The notes under the pieces: generated by a model
Seen by the model: the letters and a program-made list of their open reading frames with translations, nothing else
Databases searched by the model: none
Told to the model about the DNA's origin: nothing
In this document: positions 8,943-18,689 of the stretch, in pieces
Layout of the letters: each line of letters starts with the position of its first letter
Position numbering within the stretch: position 1 is the first letter of the stretch
Made by a program: the position numbers and the translations under genes
Source: Bacillus_AD sp047238185
GTDB lineage: Bacteria > Bacillota > Bacilli > Bacillales > DSM-1321
Direction: 5' to 3'
DNA: 64,000 bases
Assembly: GCF_047238185.1 (NCBI RefSeq)
Contig: NZ_JBDFMI010000006.1
Span: 992,001 to 1,056,000 of the forward strand

Positions 8943-10685
8943 ATGCTGGAACAGAGATACAGATGGAAAAACAAACAACTGCGTGAGCATGTTGCTGTTA
9001 TAGATGGTGATCGGGCACCCGATATTGTGTTGAAGGATGCCACGTATTTGAACCAGGTGCTTAGAAAATGGATGAAGGCCAACATTTGGATCTATGAGGA
9101 CCGCATAGTCTATGTGGGCTCTAAAATGCCGGATAATATAGAGAACTGTGAGGTTGTGGATTGTACACAGTCCTATTTAGTTCCGGGATATATAGAACCG
9201 CACGCCCATCCATTTCAATTATATAATCCCCAGACGTTTTCCCATTATGCGTCATTGAGCGGGACGACTACTCTTATTAATGACAACATGCTGCTCTTTT
9301 TGCATTTAGAAAAAAAGAAAGCGTTTTCTTTATTGAAGGAATTCAGAAATAGCCCGGTCAGCATGTACTGGTGGTGCCGTTTTGATCCCCAGACGGAAAT
9401 CACAGATGAAGAATCTATTTTTTCACACAGTAATATCAAGTCCTGGCTTGAGCATGATGCTGTCCTGCAGGGAGGGGAATTGACCGGCTGGCCGAAATTG
9501 TTGGACGGCGACGATTTGATGCTGCATTGGATACAAGAGGCAAAGCGTATGCGCAAGCAGATTGAAGGGCATTTTCCTGGAGCGTCTGAGAAAACATTGG
9601 CGAAGCTGATGCTGCTAGGAGCTGATTGCGACCATGAGGCTATGAAAGGCGAAGAAGTCATATCAAGGCTTCTTCAGGGATATATGGTATCTCTCAGATA
9701 TTCATCCATTCGTCCCGACCTTCCCAAAATCCTGGATGAGCTGCATGAAGCCGGAATTGATCGATATGACCATTTCTTCTTAAATACGGACGGCTCGCCC
9801 CCATCCTTTTATGAAAAGGGAATGATGGACCAATTAATCAAAATGTGCATGGATCACCATGTACCCGTAATTGATGCGTACAATATGGCAACTATTAATG
9901 TAGCCAAGTATTATAAGGTCGATTATTTGCACGGCAATATCGCCACTGGAAGGGTAGCCAATATCAATTTCCTTGAAAGTCCGGAGAATCCGACGCCTGT
10001 GTCTGTTCTGGCAAAAGGCAAATGGATGGTCCGCGATGGGAAAGAAGTTGAATCCGATTATTCCATCAATTGGGATGAATACGGTTTTTCTCCGCTGGAG
10101 TTGAATTGGGATCTCACACATGATGATTTGCAGTTTTCCACTCCGTTTGGTGTTGAGATGGTGAATGATGTCATTACAAAGCCTTATTCCATCATAAGGG
10201 ATATGTCATATGATGAACTGGAATTTGACCATGACGAATGTTATTTCATGTTGATGGACAGAAAGGGAAAATGGAGAAATAATACAATCATCAAAGGGTT
10301 CGCCGATCGGTTATGCGGCTTTGCAAGCTCCTATTCAACTACGGGCGACATCATTATCATTGGAAAAAGAAAAGAAGATATGAAGCTGGCGTTCGAGGAA
10401 CTGAAGAAAATGGGCGGCGGTATTGTCATTACTGAATTCGGCAAGGTCATTTTCCGGATGCCGCTAAGTCTGAAGGGGATCATATCCAACAAGCCGATGC
10501 GTGAGCTGATTGAGGAAGAGAAGGAAATGACGGCTTTATTGAAGGAGCGGGGCTACCGTTTTTCAGATCCGGTCTATAGCATGCTTTTCTTTTCATCGAC
10601 ACATTTGCCTTATATCCGCATTACACCAGCGGGAATGTATGATGTCATGAACAAGACAGTACTTTTTCCGACAATAATGCGTTAA
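8943..10685 (+). CDS. yerA: Adenine deaminase-like metallohydrolase (YerA type)
   Basis: This is an amidohydrolase-superfamily protein of the adenine deaminase family. Starting at ATG 8943 (AGAGGG site just upstream) it has 580 residues, the same as B. subtilis YerA; ATGs at 8919 and 8937 are less well placed. The metal-binding motif appears as IEPHAHPFQLY (about residues 85-95). The C-terminal adenine-deaminase domain ends with an IRITPAGMYD-type segment. It lies directly after the purine operon, as in B. subtilis, so a role in purine salvage or breakdown is likely. Activity of YerA-type proteins on adenine is not assured, since they diverge from AdeC in the active-site half. Confidence 0.85.
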   Translation: MLEQRYRWKNKQLREHVAVIDGDRAPDIVLKDATYLNQVLRKWMKANIWIYEDRIVYVGSKMPDNIENCEVVDCTQSYLVPGYIEPHAHPFQLYNPQTFSHYASLSGTTTLINDNMLLFLHLEKKKAFSLLKEFRNSPVSMYWWCRFDPQTEITDEESIFSHSNIKSWLEHDAVLQGGELTGWPKLLDGDDLMLHWIQEAKRMRKQIEGHFPGASEKTLAKLMLLGADCDHEAMKGEEVISRLLQGYMVSLRYSSIRPDLPKILDELHEAGIDRYDHFFLNTDGSPPSFYEKGMMDQLIKMCMDHHVPVIDAYNMATINVAKYYKVDYLHGNIATGRVANINFLESPENPTPVSVLAKGKWMVRDGKEVESDYSINWDEYGFSPLELNWDLTHDDLQFSTPFGVEMVNDVITKPYSIIRDMSYDELEFDHDECYFMLMDRKGKWRNNTIIKGFADRLCGFASSYSTTGDIIIIGKRKEDMKLAFEELKKMGGGIVITEFGKVIFRMPLSLKGIISNKPMRELIEEEKEMTALLKERGYRFSDPVYSMLFFSSTHLPYIRITPAGMYDVMNKTVLFPTIMR

Positions 10686-10747
10686 AATGGTAAAGTGTTA
10701 TATAATTGATTAGAGAAGCGGTAAACCTATGAAACGGGGAAAAATGC

Positions 10748-11785
10748 ATGAATGTTAAACTAGTTGCGTGTATATGCTTATCTTCCATCCTGTTGGTTGC
10801 TGGATGCGGAAAAGAGGAGGCTTCAAATCCCGAGCAGCCTCCGGCGGCAAGTGATTCTACAGATGCCGGCAAGACGGCGGAAGCCAGCCAAACTTATCCT
10901 TTGTCAGGAAAAGTGGTGCAGGGGGATGCGGAACATCGATCTGTTGCCGTCATGATTAATAATCATCCCCGAGCCCGCCCGCAAACAGGGCTTCAACAGG
11001 CGGATATGGTATTTGAAATGCTTGCGGAAGGCAATGTTACGCGGTTCTTGGCTATATACCAGAGTGAATTTCCTGAAAAGGTCGGGCCTGTCAGAAGTGC
11101 ACGCGATTATTTTATCAGGATTGCAAAGGGCATGGACAGCCTGTATGTGTGCCATGGATACAGCCCGGAGGCCAAAAAATTATTGGATGAGCATTATGTT
11201 GATTCACTGAACGGGTTATTTTATGATGGTACTCTGTTCAAGCGTGACCAATCAAGGAAAGCACCGCATAATTCTTATATTACATTTGGGAACATCGAAG
11301 AAGGAGCCAAAGAAAAACAGGTGGATATGAGCCAAAAGCCAAAAGCTTTGTCTTTCCTAAAGGATCATGAAGTCAGCGCCATACAAGGTGAAGCCGGAAA
11401 AAAAGCTTTTATAAGCTATGGTTCCAGCGACTTTGATGTGGTGTATGAGTATGATGAGGCTGAAGGAAGGTATACCCGGTCGACCGGAGGAACTGAGATG
11501 GTGGATCGCGGGACAGAAAAACCGGTGATGATGGATAACATTATCATTCTCTCAGCGCCACATGCTGTGTTGGATGATAAAGGGCGCCGCGATATCGATT
11601 TTTCAAAAGGCGGGGAAGCCTACTTGCTGCAAAAAGGAAAATGGAATAGAATACAATGGCAGTATGTAAACCAAGCGTTCGTATTCCAAAAAAACGGAGC
11701 TCCGGTATCGTTCGTCCCAGGGAAAACATGGGTGAACGTTGTACCTGGCCGGAATGGACTTGATTCCACTGTGCAGCTTGACTGA
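10748..11785 (+). CDS. yerB: DUF3048 lipoprotein YerB
   Basis: This 345-residue protein has a lipoprotein signal (MNVKLVACICLSSILLVAGC; lipobox LVAGC, Cys20), then a low-complexity linker rich in Glu, Pro and Ser. A DUF3048 domain follows, with VAVMINNHPRARPQTGLQQADMV-like features and the VGPVRSARDYFI segment. It should be anchored to the outer face of the membrane. The molecular function of DUF3048 is not known. Order and orientation yerA-yerB-yerC-pcrB match B. subtilis. Confidence 0.92.
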   Translation: MNVKLVACICLSSILLVAGCGKEEASNPEQPPAASDSTDAGKTAEASQTYPLSGKVVQGDAEHRSVAVMINNHPRARPQTGLQQADMVFEMLAEGNVTRFLAIYQSEFPEKVGPVRSARDYFIRIAKGMDSLYVCHGYSPEAKKLLDEHYVDSLNGLFYDGTLFKRDQSRKAPHNSYITFGNIEEGAKEKQVDMSQKPKALSFLKDHEVSAIQGEAGKKAFISYGSSDFDVVYEYDEAEGRYTRSTGGTEMVDRGTEKPVMMDNIIILSAPHAVLDDKGRRDIDFSKGGEAYLLQKGKWNRIQWQYVNQAFVFQKNGAPVSFVPGKTWVNVVPGRNGLDSTVQLD

Positions 11786-11856
11786 TTATAGGGTGAACTC
11801 TACTTCTAGCCAGTTAGCCCGCCAATGTTTCACTTTAATTGTAGAGGAGCAAAAAT

Positions 11857-12153
11857 ATGCAAATTGATAAATTAAGAGGAAAAGAGTTAGACCAACTCTT
11901 TAATTCGATCCTATCTCTCAAGGATTTAGATGAATGCTACCGTTTCTTTGATGATCTTTGTACAATCAATGAAATACAATCGCTTGCCCAACGGCTTGAA
12001 GTAGCTAGAATGCTTCAGGAAGGGAAGACATACCACAAGATTGAAACCGAAACAGGCGCTAGCACCGCGACAATCTCACGCGTTAAGCGCTGCTTGAATT
12101 ACGGAAACGATGCCTATGCAATGGCTTTACAGCGAATAGAAGAATCCAAATAA
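11857..12153 (+). CDS. yerC: TrpR-like regulator of the YerC/YecD family
   Basis: This 98-residue all-helical protein has a TrpR-like helix-turn-helix. The recognition part is EGKTYHKIETETGASTATISRVKRC, roughly residues 54-79. A GAGGAGC site precedes the ATG. It is conserved between yerB and pcrB in Bacillaceae. It is annotated as a putative regulator; its targets cannot be read from this sequence. Confidence 0.92.
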   Translation: MQIDKLRGKELDQLFNSILSLKDLDECYRFFDDLCTINEIQSLAQRLEVARMLQEGKTYHKIETETGASTATISRVKRCLNYGNDAYAMALQRIEESK

Positions 12154-12185
12154 AAACGGCAGGGAGATCCTGCTGTTTTTATTTT
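12153..12185 (+). terminator. Terminator after yerC
   Basis: The stem AAACGGCAGG/CCTGCTGTTT with a GAGAT loop is followed by a T-rich tail (TTTTTATTTT). It separates yerC from pcrB, which has its own -10 TATAAT at 12277-12282. Confidence 0.85.
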
Positions 12186-12315
12186 GTCCAAGGCATTCAA
12201 ATACATGGATTGAAAATGGGAAAAATTCATCCATCATGATCTGCAAGGAAGATTTTTTTCTTGGAAATCTTAATGCTATAATGGTGGAATGAAACATGAG
12301 ATTGGGGGAAGATGA

Positions 12316-13002
12316 ATGTATGATTACCGCGAGTGGAGACATGTGTTTAAACTCGATCCTAATAAAGAAATAAACGATTCTGACCTTGAGGCGATATGCG
12401 AATCAGGAACAGATGCTGTCATGATTGGCGGTACAGACGGCGTGACACTTGAAGGAGTCCTTGATTTGATGCAGCGCACGCGCCGATACAGCGTTCCTTG
12501 TGTGCTGGAGGTATCTTCAGTGGATACGGTCACTCCTGGTTTTGATTTATATTTTATCCCTACAGTGCTAAATAGCAGGAATCCCAAATGGATTGTTCAG
12601 CTTCACCAGCAGGCTGTTAAGGAATATGGCGAAATCATGGATTGGGATGAAATCCATGTTGAAGGATATTGCATCATGAATAAACAGTGCAAAGCAGCGG
12701 AAGTGACGGATGCAGATGCCGATTTAACGGCAGATGACGTTGTGGCATATGCGCAAATGGCTGAAAGGATGTTCTCTCTGCCGATTTTCTATCTGGAGTA
12801 CAGCGGCGCTTATGGTGATCCGCAAATGGCTAAGAAGGTAAAAGAAGGGCTGGAAAAGACCATTTTCTTTTACGGTGGCGGTATTACAGATGCCCAAAAG
12901 GCTGAAGAAATGGGTAAATATGCAGATGTAATTATTGTAGGAAATGTCATTTACGAGAATATGCAAGAAGCATTGAAAACGGTAAAAGCTGTAAAAGGAT
13001 AA
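12316..13002 (+). CDS. pcrB: Heptaprenylglyceryl phosphate synthase
   Basis: PcrB transfers a heptaprenyl chain from heptaprenyl diphosphate to sn-glycerol-1-phosphate, an archaeal-type ether-lipid reaction found in Bacillales. The 228-residue TIM-barrel protein shows MIGGTDGVT near the N terminus and the phosphate-binding IFFYGGGITDAQKAEEM and DVIIVGNVIYE segments. The ATG at 12316 follows a GGGGGAAG site. It precedes pcrA as in B. subtilis. Confidence 0.95.
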   Translation: MYDYREWRHVFKLDPNKEINDSDLEAICESGTDAVMIGGTDGVTLEGVLDLMQRTRRYSVPCVLEVSSVDTVTPGFDLYFIPTVLNSRNPKWIVQLHQQAVKEYGEIMDWDEIHVEGYCIMNKQCKAAEVTDADADLTADDVVAYAQMAERMFSLPIFYLEYSGAYGDPQMAKKVKEGLEKTIFFYGGGITDAQKAEEMGKYADVIIVGNVIYENMQEALKTVKAVKG

Positions 13003-13081
13003 TTAATGCTTATATAGACCTCTTCTTGAAGGTTCAATGTAGTATAATGAAGGAACAAATGTTCTTATTGGTGGTGGAATA

Positions 13082-15325
13082 ATGGAAAATCGTGCAGACC
13101 AGCTCGTGAAAGGGCTGAATCCTGAACAAAGGAAAGCCGTACAGGCAACAGAGGGGCCATTATTGATCATGGCAGGTGCAGGAAGCGGAAAGACAAGAGT
13201 GCTGACCCATCGCATTGCCTATTTAATGGTAGAAAAGGATGTAGCTCCATGGAATATCCTGGCCATTACGTTTACAAATAAAGCAGCGCGTGAAATGAAG
13301 GAGAGAATCGGGAAAATATTGGGGCCCGATGCCGAAAATATATGGATCTCGACCTTTCACTCGATGTGTGTCCGTATCCTAAGAAGAGATATAGACCGGA
13401 TTGGCTATAGCCGGACATTCTCCATACTGGATACGACCGATCAACAGTCCGTCATTAAGCAGATTTTGAAGGATTTGAATCTTGATCCGAAGAAATATGA
13501 TTACCGAGCGTTGCTAGGAGCCATTTCTTCAGCTAAAAACGAACTGATCAATAGTGAAGAATATGAAAAAACAGCTGCTGATTATTTTACGAAAATTGTC
13601 AGCGATGTATATAAGGAATACGAAAGAAGATTGCGCAAGAACCAGGCATTGGACTTTGATGACCTGATTATGAAAACTATTCTTTTGTTTGAACGGGTAC
13701 CGGAAGTATTGGGCTATTATCAGCGCAAATTCCAGTATATCCATGTGGATGAGTATCAGGATACAAACAGGGCGCAATATATGCTCGTTAAGATGCTCGC
13801 TGAACGATTCAAAAATCTATGCGTCGTCGGTGACTCCGATCAATCTATTTATCGTTGGCGTGGAGCGGATATAGCTAATATTCTATCGTTTGAGAAGGAT
13901 TATCCGAATGCGCAAGTCATAATGCTTGAACAGAATTACCGTTCAACAAAACGGATCCTTCAGGCTGCGAATGAAGTTATATCCAATAACAGCAACCGCA
14001 AGCCGAAGAAATTATGGACCGAGAATCTTGAAGGCAATAAGATTCTTTATTATAACGCGGATAATGAGCAGGCCGAAGCCGCATTCGTTGTAGGGAAAAT
14101 TCTTGAACTAATGAAGAATGACCATAAGAAATTAAGCGATGTGGCCATCCTCTACCGAACCAATGCACAATCGCGTGTAATGGAGGATTATTTGCTTAAA
14201 TCGAACCTACCGTACAGCATTGTGGGCGGTGTAAAGTTCTATGACAGAAAAGAGATTAAAGATATCCTTGCTTATTTACGCTTAATATCCAATCCTCACG
14301 ATGATATCTCTCTTCGACGTGTCATCAATGTGCCTAAACGGGGAATCGGCTCGACGTCACTGGATAAAATAGCTGATTTTGCCCAAATGCAGGATACGTC
14401 TATGTTCGATGCACTGCAAAATATTGACTTGATCGGCTTGAGCCCGAAAATCCGCAAAGCAGCTCTGGAATTTTCTGAACTTATTTCGGGATATACCAAT
14501 ATGCAGGAGTTCCTATCCGTCACTGAATTAGTGGAGGAGGTCCTCGAAAAAACAGGATACAGAGAAATGCTTAAGGCAGAGAAATCGATTGAATCGCAAA
14601 GCAGGCTTGAAAACTTGGACGAGTTCCTATCCGTTACGCAAAACTTTGAAAAAGCTAGTGAAGACGATAAGAGCCTCGTGGCGTTTTTAACAGATTTAGC
14701 GTTAGTTGCCGATATCGATCAACTCGATAAAGACGAAACCCCTCAGGATGGCGTCACATTAATGACGCTTCACTCTGCAAAAGGGCTTGAATTTCCTGTT
14801 GTCTTCCTGCTTGGAATGGAAGAAGGGGTATTCCCGCATAGCCGCTCTTTAATGGAAGAGGATGAAATGGAAGAAGAACGCCGATTGGCTTATGTGGGCA
14901 TTACACGGGCTGAACAGGAATTATTCCTGACGAACTCGCAGATGCGCACCTTATTCGGCCGTACCAATTGTAATCCAGTTTCGCGGTTCATCGCTGAGAT
15001 CCCCGAAGACCTGTTAATCGATCTGCGCGCAGAAGAAAGAATGAAACGGGCTGTATCGGCCAGAGCATCTGCCGGTTCAGGGCAATCCTCATTCTCTTCA
15101 CGCAGGGCAGCTGTTACAGCGCGCCCTGTAAAGGCCCCAGTCAATTCAGGTGGAGGAGATATTGCCTGGACTGTCGGGGACAAGGTACAGCATAAGAAGT
15201 GGGGCGTCGGCACAGTGGTGAGCGTGAAGGGAGATAGCGATAAGAAGGAGCTGGACATCGCCTTCCCAAGCCCTGTCGGCATCAAGCGCTTGCTGGCTGC
15301 TTTTGCTCCAATTGAAAAAGTATAA
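13082..15325 (+). CDS. pcrA: ATP-dependent DNA helicase PcrA
   Basis: PcrA is the essential Gram-positive UvrD-type 3'-5' helicase for repair and plasmid replication; it also works at RNA polymerase. The 747-residue protein has all SF1A motifs: Walker A GAGSGKT (residues 31-37), Walker B DEYQDTN, motif III GDSDQSIYRWRGAD, motif V TLHSAKGLEFPVVF and motif VI RLAYVGITRA. The C-terminal 60 residues form the Tudor-like module (VGDKVQHKKWGVGTVV) that binds RNA polymerase in relatives. A TATAAT box near 13045 may give it a promoter separate from pcrB. Confidence 0.97.
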   Translation: MENRADQLVKGLNPEQRKAVQATEGPLLIMAGAGSGKTRVLTHRIAYLMVEKDVAPWNILAITFTNKAAREMKERIGKILGPDAENIWISTFHSMCVRILRRDIDRIGYSRTFSILDTTDQQSVIKQILKDLNLDPKKYDYRALLGAISSAKNELINSEEYEKTAADYFTKIVSDVYKEYERRLRKNQALDFDDLIMKTILLFERVPEVLGYYQRKFQYIHVDEYQDTNRAQYMLVKMLAERFKNLCVVGDSDQSIYRWRGADIANILSFEKDYPNAQVIMLEQNYRSTKRILQAANEVISNNSNRKPKKLWTENLEGNKILYYNADNEQAEAAFVVGKILELMKNDHKKLSDVAILYRTNAQSRVMEDYLLKSNLPYSIVGGVKFYDRKEIKDILAYLRLISNPHDDISLRRVINVPKRGIGSTSLDKIADFAQMQDTSMFDALQNIDLIGLSPKIRKAALEFSELISGYTNMQEFLSVTELVEEVLEKTGYREMLKAEKSIESQSRLENLDEFLSVTQNFEKASEDDKSLVAFLTDLALVADIDQLDKDETPQDGVTLMTLHSAKGLEFPVVFLLGMEEGVFPHSRSLMEEDEMEEERRLAYVGITRAEQELFLTNSQMRTLFGRTNCNPVSRFIAEIPEDLLIDLRAEERMKRAVSARASAGSGQSSFSSRRAAVTARPVKAPVNSGGGDIAWTVGDKVQHKKWGVGTVVSVKGDSDKKELDIAFPSPVGIKRLLAAFAPIEKV

Positions 15326-15344
15326 ATCTGAAAGGAATAACACT

Positions 15345-17351
15345 ATGGATGCTATAACTGCCAAAAAACGGGCAAAGGAATTGCAAACGATATTGAATCA
15401 ATATAATTATGAATATCATGTATTGGATAATCCTTCTGTTCCGGATTCCGAGTATGATATGCGATTGAAAGAATTGATTTCCATAGAAGAACAATATCCC
15501 GAACTGAAGACCCCAGATTCGCCGACTGTACGTGTCGGCGGGGCTGTTCTTGATGCATTCCACAAAGTGGAGCACCGGACGCCGATGCTCAGTTTGGGAA
15601 ATGCATTCAACGAAGAGGATTTATTGGATTTCGACCGCAGAGTCCGGCAAGGGATCGGCGATTCTTTTACCTATATGTGCGAATTGAAGATTGATGGACT
15701 AGCCGTGTCCCTTTTGTATGAGGAAGGCTTATTCACCCGCGGGGCAACTCGTGGGGATGGCTATATCGGCGAAGATATCACAGCTAACCTGAAGACAATC
15801 AAATCAATCCCCCTGAAAATAAACAAGCCCCTCACATTCGAAGTGCGCGGGGAAGCCTATATGCCGAAAAAATCGTTCAATGATTTAAACGCCATCCGTT
15901 TGGAAAAAGAGGAAGAGCCATTTGCCAATCCGCGCAATGCGGCTGCGGGCTCCCTGCGCCAATTGGATCCACGGATTGCGGCAAAACGGAATTTGTCTGT
16001 ATTCCTTTATAGTTTGGCGAATCTTGGGGGTACAGGAGTTACGTCTCAGAGTGAGGGCCTCGATCTCCTGGATGACCTTGGATTTAAGACAAATAAAGAA
16101 CGCCGTACATGCGCAAATATCCAGGAAGTGCTGGAGTATGTGAACAGCTGGACGGAGAAGCGGCCGGACCTTCCTTATGAAATTGATGGCATCGTCATAA
16201 AAGTCAATTCTTTGGACCAGCAGGAGGAGCTCGGATATACGGCGAAAAGTCCACGCTGGGCGATTGCCTATAAATTCCCTGCAGAAGAAGTGGTTACACA
16301 GCTGCTTGACATTGAATTGAGTGTAGGACGGACAGGGGTCATTACACCTACTGCCATCCTTTCGCCTGTCAAAGTGGCGGGCACAACGGTCAGCAGAGCC
16401 TCCTTGCATAATGAGGATTTAATCCGCGAGAAGGATATACACCTGTATGATTATGTCGTCGTGAAAAAAGCAGGCGATATCATTCCTGAAGTTGTGAATG
16501 TACTGGTGGATAGAAGAACGGATGAACAGAAGGAGTTCAAGATGCCGACCCATTGCCCTGCATGCGACAGTGAGCTTGTCCGATTGGAGGGTGAAGTCGC
16601 GCTGCGCTGCATCAATCCAAAGTGCCCGGCACAAATCCGTGAGGGACTGATTCATTTTGTGTCCCGCAATGCCATGAATATAGACGGCATGGGTGAAAAA
16701 GTAATCACCCAGCTTTTCCATGAAAACCTAATTTTAGATGTAGCGGATATATATAAATTGACTTATGAGCAATTGATCGGGCTGGAACGGATGGGTGAGA
16801 AGTCTGTCCAAAAATTGCTGGATGCGATCGAGGCATCTAAAGCCAATTCGCTTGAGCGTCTTTTATTCGGCCTTGGTATTCGCCATGTAGGCTCGAAAGC
16901 GGCTAAAACATTGGCGCAGCAGTTCGGGACGATGGATGCCCTAGCAAAGGCTGGGTATGAGGAATTGACGAATATTAATGAAATTGGCGATAAAATGGCC
17001 GATTCTGTCGTCACATTCTTTGAACAGCCTGAAGTGGATGAGCTGATACATGAATTGAAGGCTGCCGGCGTCAATATGGCGTATAACGGACCTAAGCCTG
17101 TAACTGTAGAAGAAAGTGATTCAATTTTTGCTGGTAAAACAGTTGTGTTAACTGGTAAGCTAGAACTGCTTACACGCAATGAAGCAAAAGAGAAGCTGGA
17201 GGCTTTGGGTGCGAAGGTGTCCGGAAGTGTCAGCAAAAAGACAAGTTTGGTTATTGCTGGAGCAGATGCGGGCTCGAAGCTTAGCAAAGCAGAAGAGCTG
17301 GGCGTTGAAGTATGGGATGAGGAGAAACTGGTAGCAGAACTAAACAAATAA
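15345..17351 (+). CDS. ligA: NAD-dependent DNA ligase
   Basis: LigA seals nicks using NAD+. The ATG at 15345 with an AAAGGAAT site gives 668 residues, the B. subtilis length; the frame opens at 15303 within the end of pcrA. Domain order is Ia (YDMRLKEL), adenylation domain with KIDG (Lys115), OB fold, four-Cys zinc finger (CPAC...CINPKCP), helix-hairpin-helix repeats and a C-terminal BRCT domain (about residues 590-668). It lies 19 bp from pcrA, so the two are likely co-transcribed. Confidence 0.97.
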   Translation: MDAITAKKRAKELQTILNQYNYEYHVLDNPSVPDSEYDMRLKELISIEEQYPELKTPDSPTVRVGGAVLDAFHKVEHRTPMLSLGNAFNEEDLLDFDRRVRQGIGDSFTYMCELKIDGLAVSLLYEEGLFTRGATRGDGYIGEDITANLKTIKSIPLKINKPLTFEVRGEAYMPKKSFNDLNAIRLEKEEEPFANPRNAAAGSLRQLDPRIAAKRNLSVFLYSLANLGGTGVTSQSEGLDLLDDLGFKTNKERRTCANIQEVLEYVNSWTEKRPDLPYEIDGIVIKVNSLDQQEELGYTAKSPRWAIAYKFPAEEVVTQLLDIELSVGRTGVITPTAILSPVKVAGTTVSRASLHNEDLIREKDIHLYDYVVVKKAGDIIPEVVNVLVDRRTDEQKEFKMPTHCPACDSELVRLEGEVALRCINPKCPAQIREGLIHFVSRNAMNIDGMGEKVITQLFHENLILDVADIYKLTYEQLIGLERMGEKSVQKLLDAIEASKANSLERLLFGLGIRHVGSKAAKTLAQQFGTMDALAKAGYEELTNINEIGDKMADSVVTFFEQPEVDELIHELKAAGVNMAYNGPKPVTVEESDSIFAGKTVVLTGKLELLTRNEAKEKLEALGAKVSGSVSKKTSLVIAGADAGSKLSKAEELGVEVWDEEKLVAELNK

Positions 17352-17363
17352 GAGGTGTAAAGA

Positions 17364-18548
17364 ATGAAGAAAATCTCGTTAATAGGGATTGCGTTACTGC
17401 TTCTCCTATCGGGATGTGCCCCTAAGTATGAAAACCAAGAGGATGTGCAGAAGTCAAAGAATGACGATGGCAAGGCTGTCATTCCTAAATTTAAAATCTC
17501 TGATGAATATTACTCTATCGTATCTCCAAAATCGAAGCCGAGTAATGCGCGGGGCCAAGTAGTCTCGAACTTGAATGGCCGATATGATGTGAACGAAATG
17601 GAATTGGGGCTTATGAGAATTGCCCGAGAAAACTTTTCAACCAAGGATTATGTGTATAACGAAGGCCAGCATTTAACGGCGAAAACTGTTAATCAGTGGC
17701 TTCAGCGTAAATATACGAATGAACAATTCAAGGCAATGATGAAAAAGGATAACTCCTTGAAGGAATCGGACAACCTTGGATTAAATCCTATCGATCCAGG
17801 CAAAGGGGATATTGGCAAGCGCAATGAAGAAAATCCGTTGTATCTGGCTCATATACTGGAACAAGATTATTTATTGAAGAAATCTAAAGATACCTATACT
17901 CTGGGCGGTGTTGTGATTGGATTGGCGCTTAATTCCACTTATTATTACCAAAAAGTAGACTATGGTGCCGTATATGAAGTCAAAATCGATCATGACGAAA
18001 TGGAAAGAGAAGGCAAGAAGATTGCTGAGGAGGTACTTACAAGGCTTCGCGGCATGGATAAGCTGAAAAATGTCCCGATTACGATCGCTTTATATGAGCA
18101 AGCAGAAAAATCATCTGTCGTGCCGGGCAATTTCATCTCTTATACTCACGTAAAAGAAGGAAACAGCTCTATTTCGGACTGGAAAAAGGTGAAAGAAAAA
18201 TATTACTTATTCCCTTCTGATGAAGTGAATGAAAAACATCGCGATGATAATAAAATGTTCCTGAACTTTAAGCAGGAAGTCGAGAAATACTATCCGAATT
18301 TCAATGGTGTCATTGGCCGCGGCTATTACATTGATGACCAATTGCAAAAAATGAATATCGACATTCCTATTCAATTCTATGGGAAAGCTGAAGCGATTGG
18401 CTTTACGCAATTTGTGACATCAAAAGTCATGGAATATTTCCCCGATTACCTGAATGTCCAGGTTTCTATAACGAGTGTAAATGGACCTGAATCTTTAATC
18501 GTCCGCAATACAGATGATAAGGAACCATTTGTCCATATTTATGAATAA
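17364..18548 (+). CDS. camS: CamS family sex pheromone lipoprotein (YerH)
   Basis: This 394-residue lipoprotein has a signal peptide ending LLLLLSGC (Cys18) and a CamS domain over most of its length. In enterococci and staphylococci the signal-peptide tail of CamS-family proteins is processed to a cAM373-type pheromone. The hydrophobic heptad before the Cys could give such a peptide here, but that is inference. An AGAGGTG site lies close before the ATG. It is 12 bp downstream of ligA, as in B. subtilis (ligA-yerH), and a terminator follows. Confidence 0.92.
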   Translation: MKKISLIGIALLLLLSGCAPKYENQEDVQKSKNDDGKAVIPKFKISDEYYSIVSPKSKPSNARGQVVSNLNGRYDVNEMELGLMRIARENFSTKDYVYNEGQHLTAKTVNQWLQRKYTNEQFKAMMKKDNSLKESDNLGLNPIDPGKGDIGKRNEENPLYLAHILEQDYLLKKSKDTYTLGGVVIGLALNSTYYYQKVDYGAVYEVKIDHDEMEREGKKIAEEVLTRLRGMDKLKNVPITIALYEQAEKSSVVPGNFISYTHVKEGNSSISDWKKVKEKYYLFPSDEVNEKHRDDNKMFLNFKQEVEKYYPNFNGVIGRGYYIDDQLQKMNIDIPIQFYGKAEAIGFTQFVTSKVMEYFPDYLNVQVSITSVNGPESLIVRNTDDKEPFVHIYE

Positions 18549-18562
18549 GATGAAAAGGAAGG

Positions 18563-18592
18563 TCCCTGCAAAATTGCAGGGTTTTTCTTTTT
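18563..18592 (+). terminator. Terminator after camS
   Basis: The stem CCCTGCA/TGCAGGG with an AAAT loop is followed by TTTTTCTTTTT. It ends the pcrA-ligA-camS transcript. Confidence 0.9.
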
Positions 18593-18625
18593 GCCTTTCT
18601 AGAAAAATAACTTCAGATAAAGCTG

Positions 18626-18656
18626 TTGACTTTGCCCTAAGGGTAAACTCTATACT
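18626..18656 (+). promoter_or_regulatory. MerR-type promoter/operator with 19-bp spacer
   Basis: The -35 TTGACT (18626-18631) and -10 TATACT (18651-18656) are separated by 19 bp, longer than the usual 17. The spacer carries a near-perfect dyad, TTTGCCC-TA-GGGTAAA. This is the classic layout for a promoter activated by DNA distortion from a MerR-family protein. The adjacent gene encodes one, so autoregulation is likely. Confidence 0.85.
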
Positions 18657-18689
18657 CAAGATATCAAATCACAGGCGCAGGTGAATGAG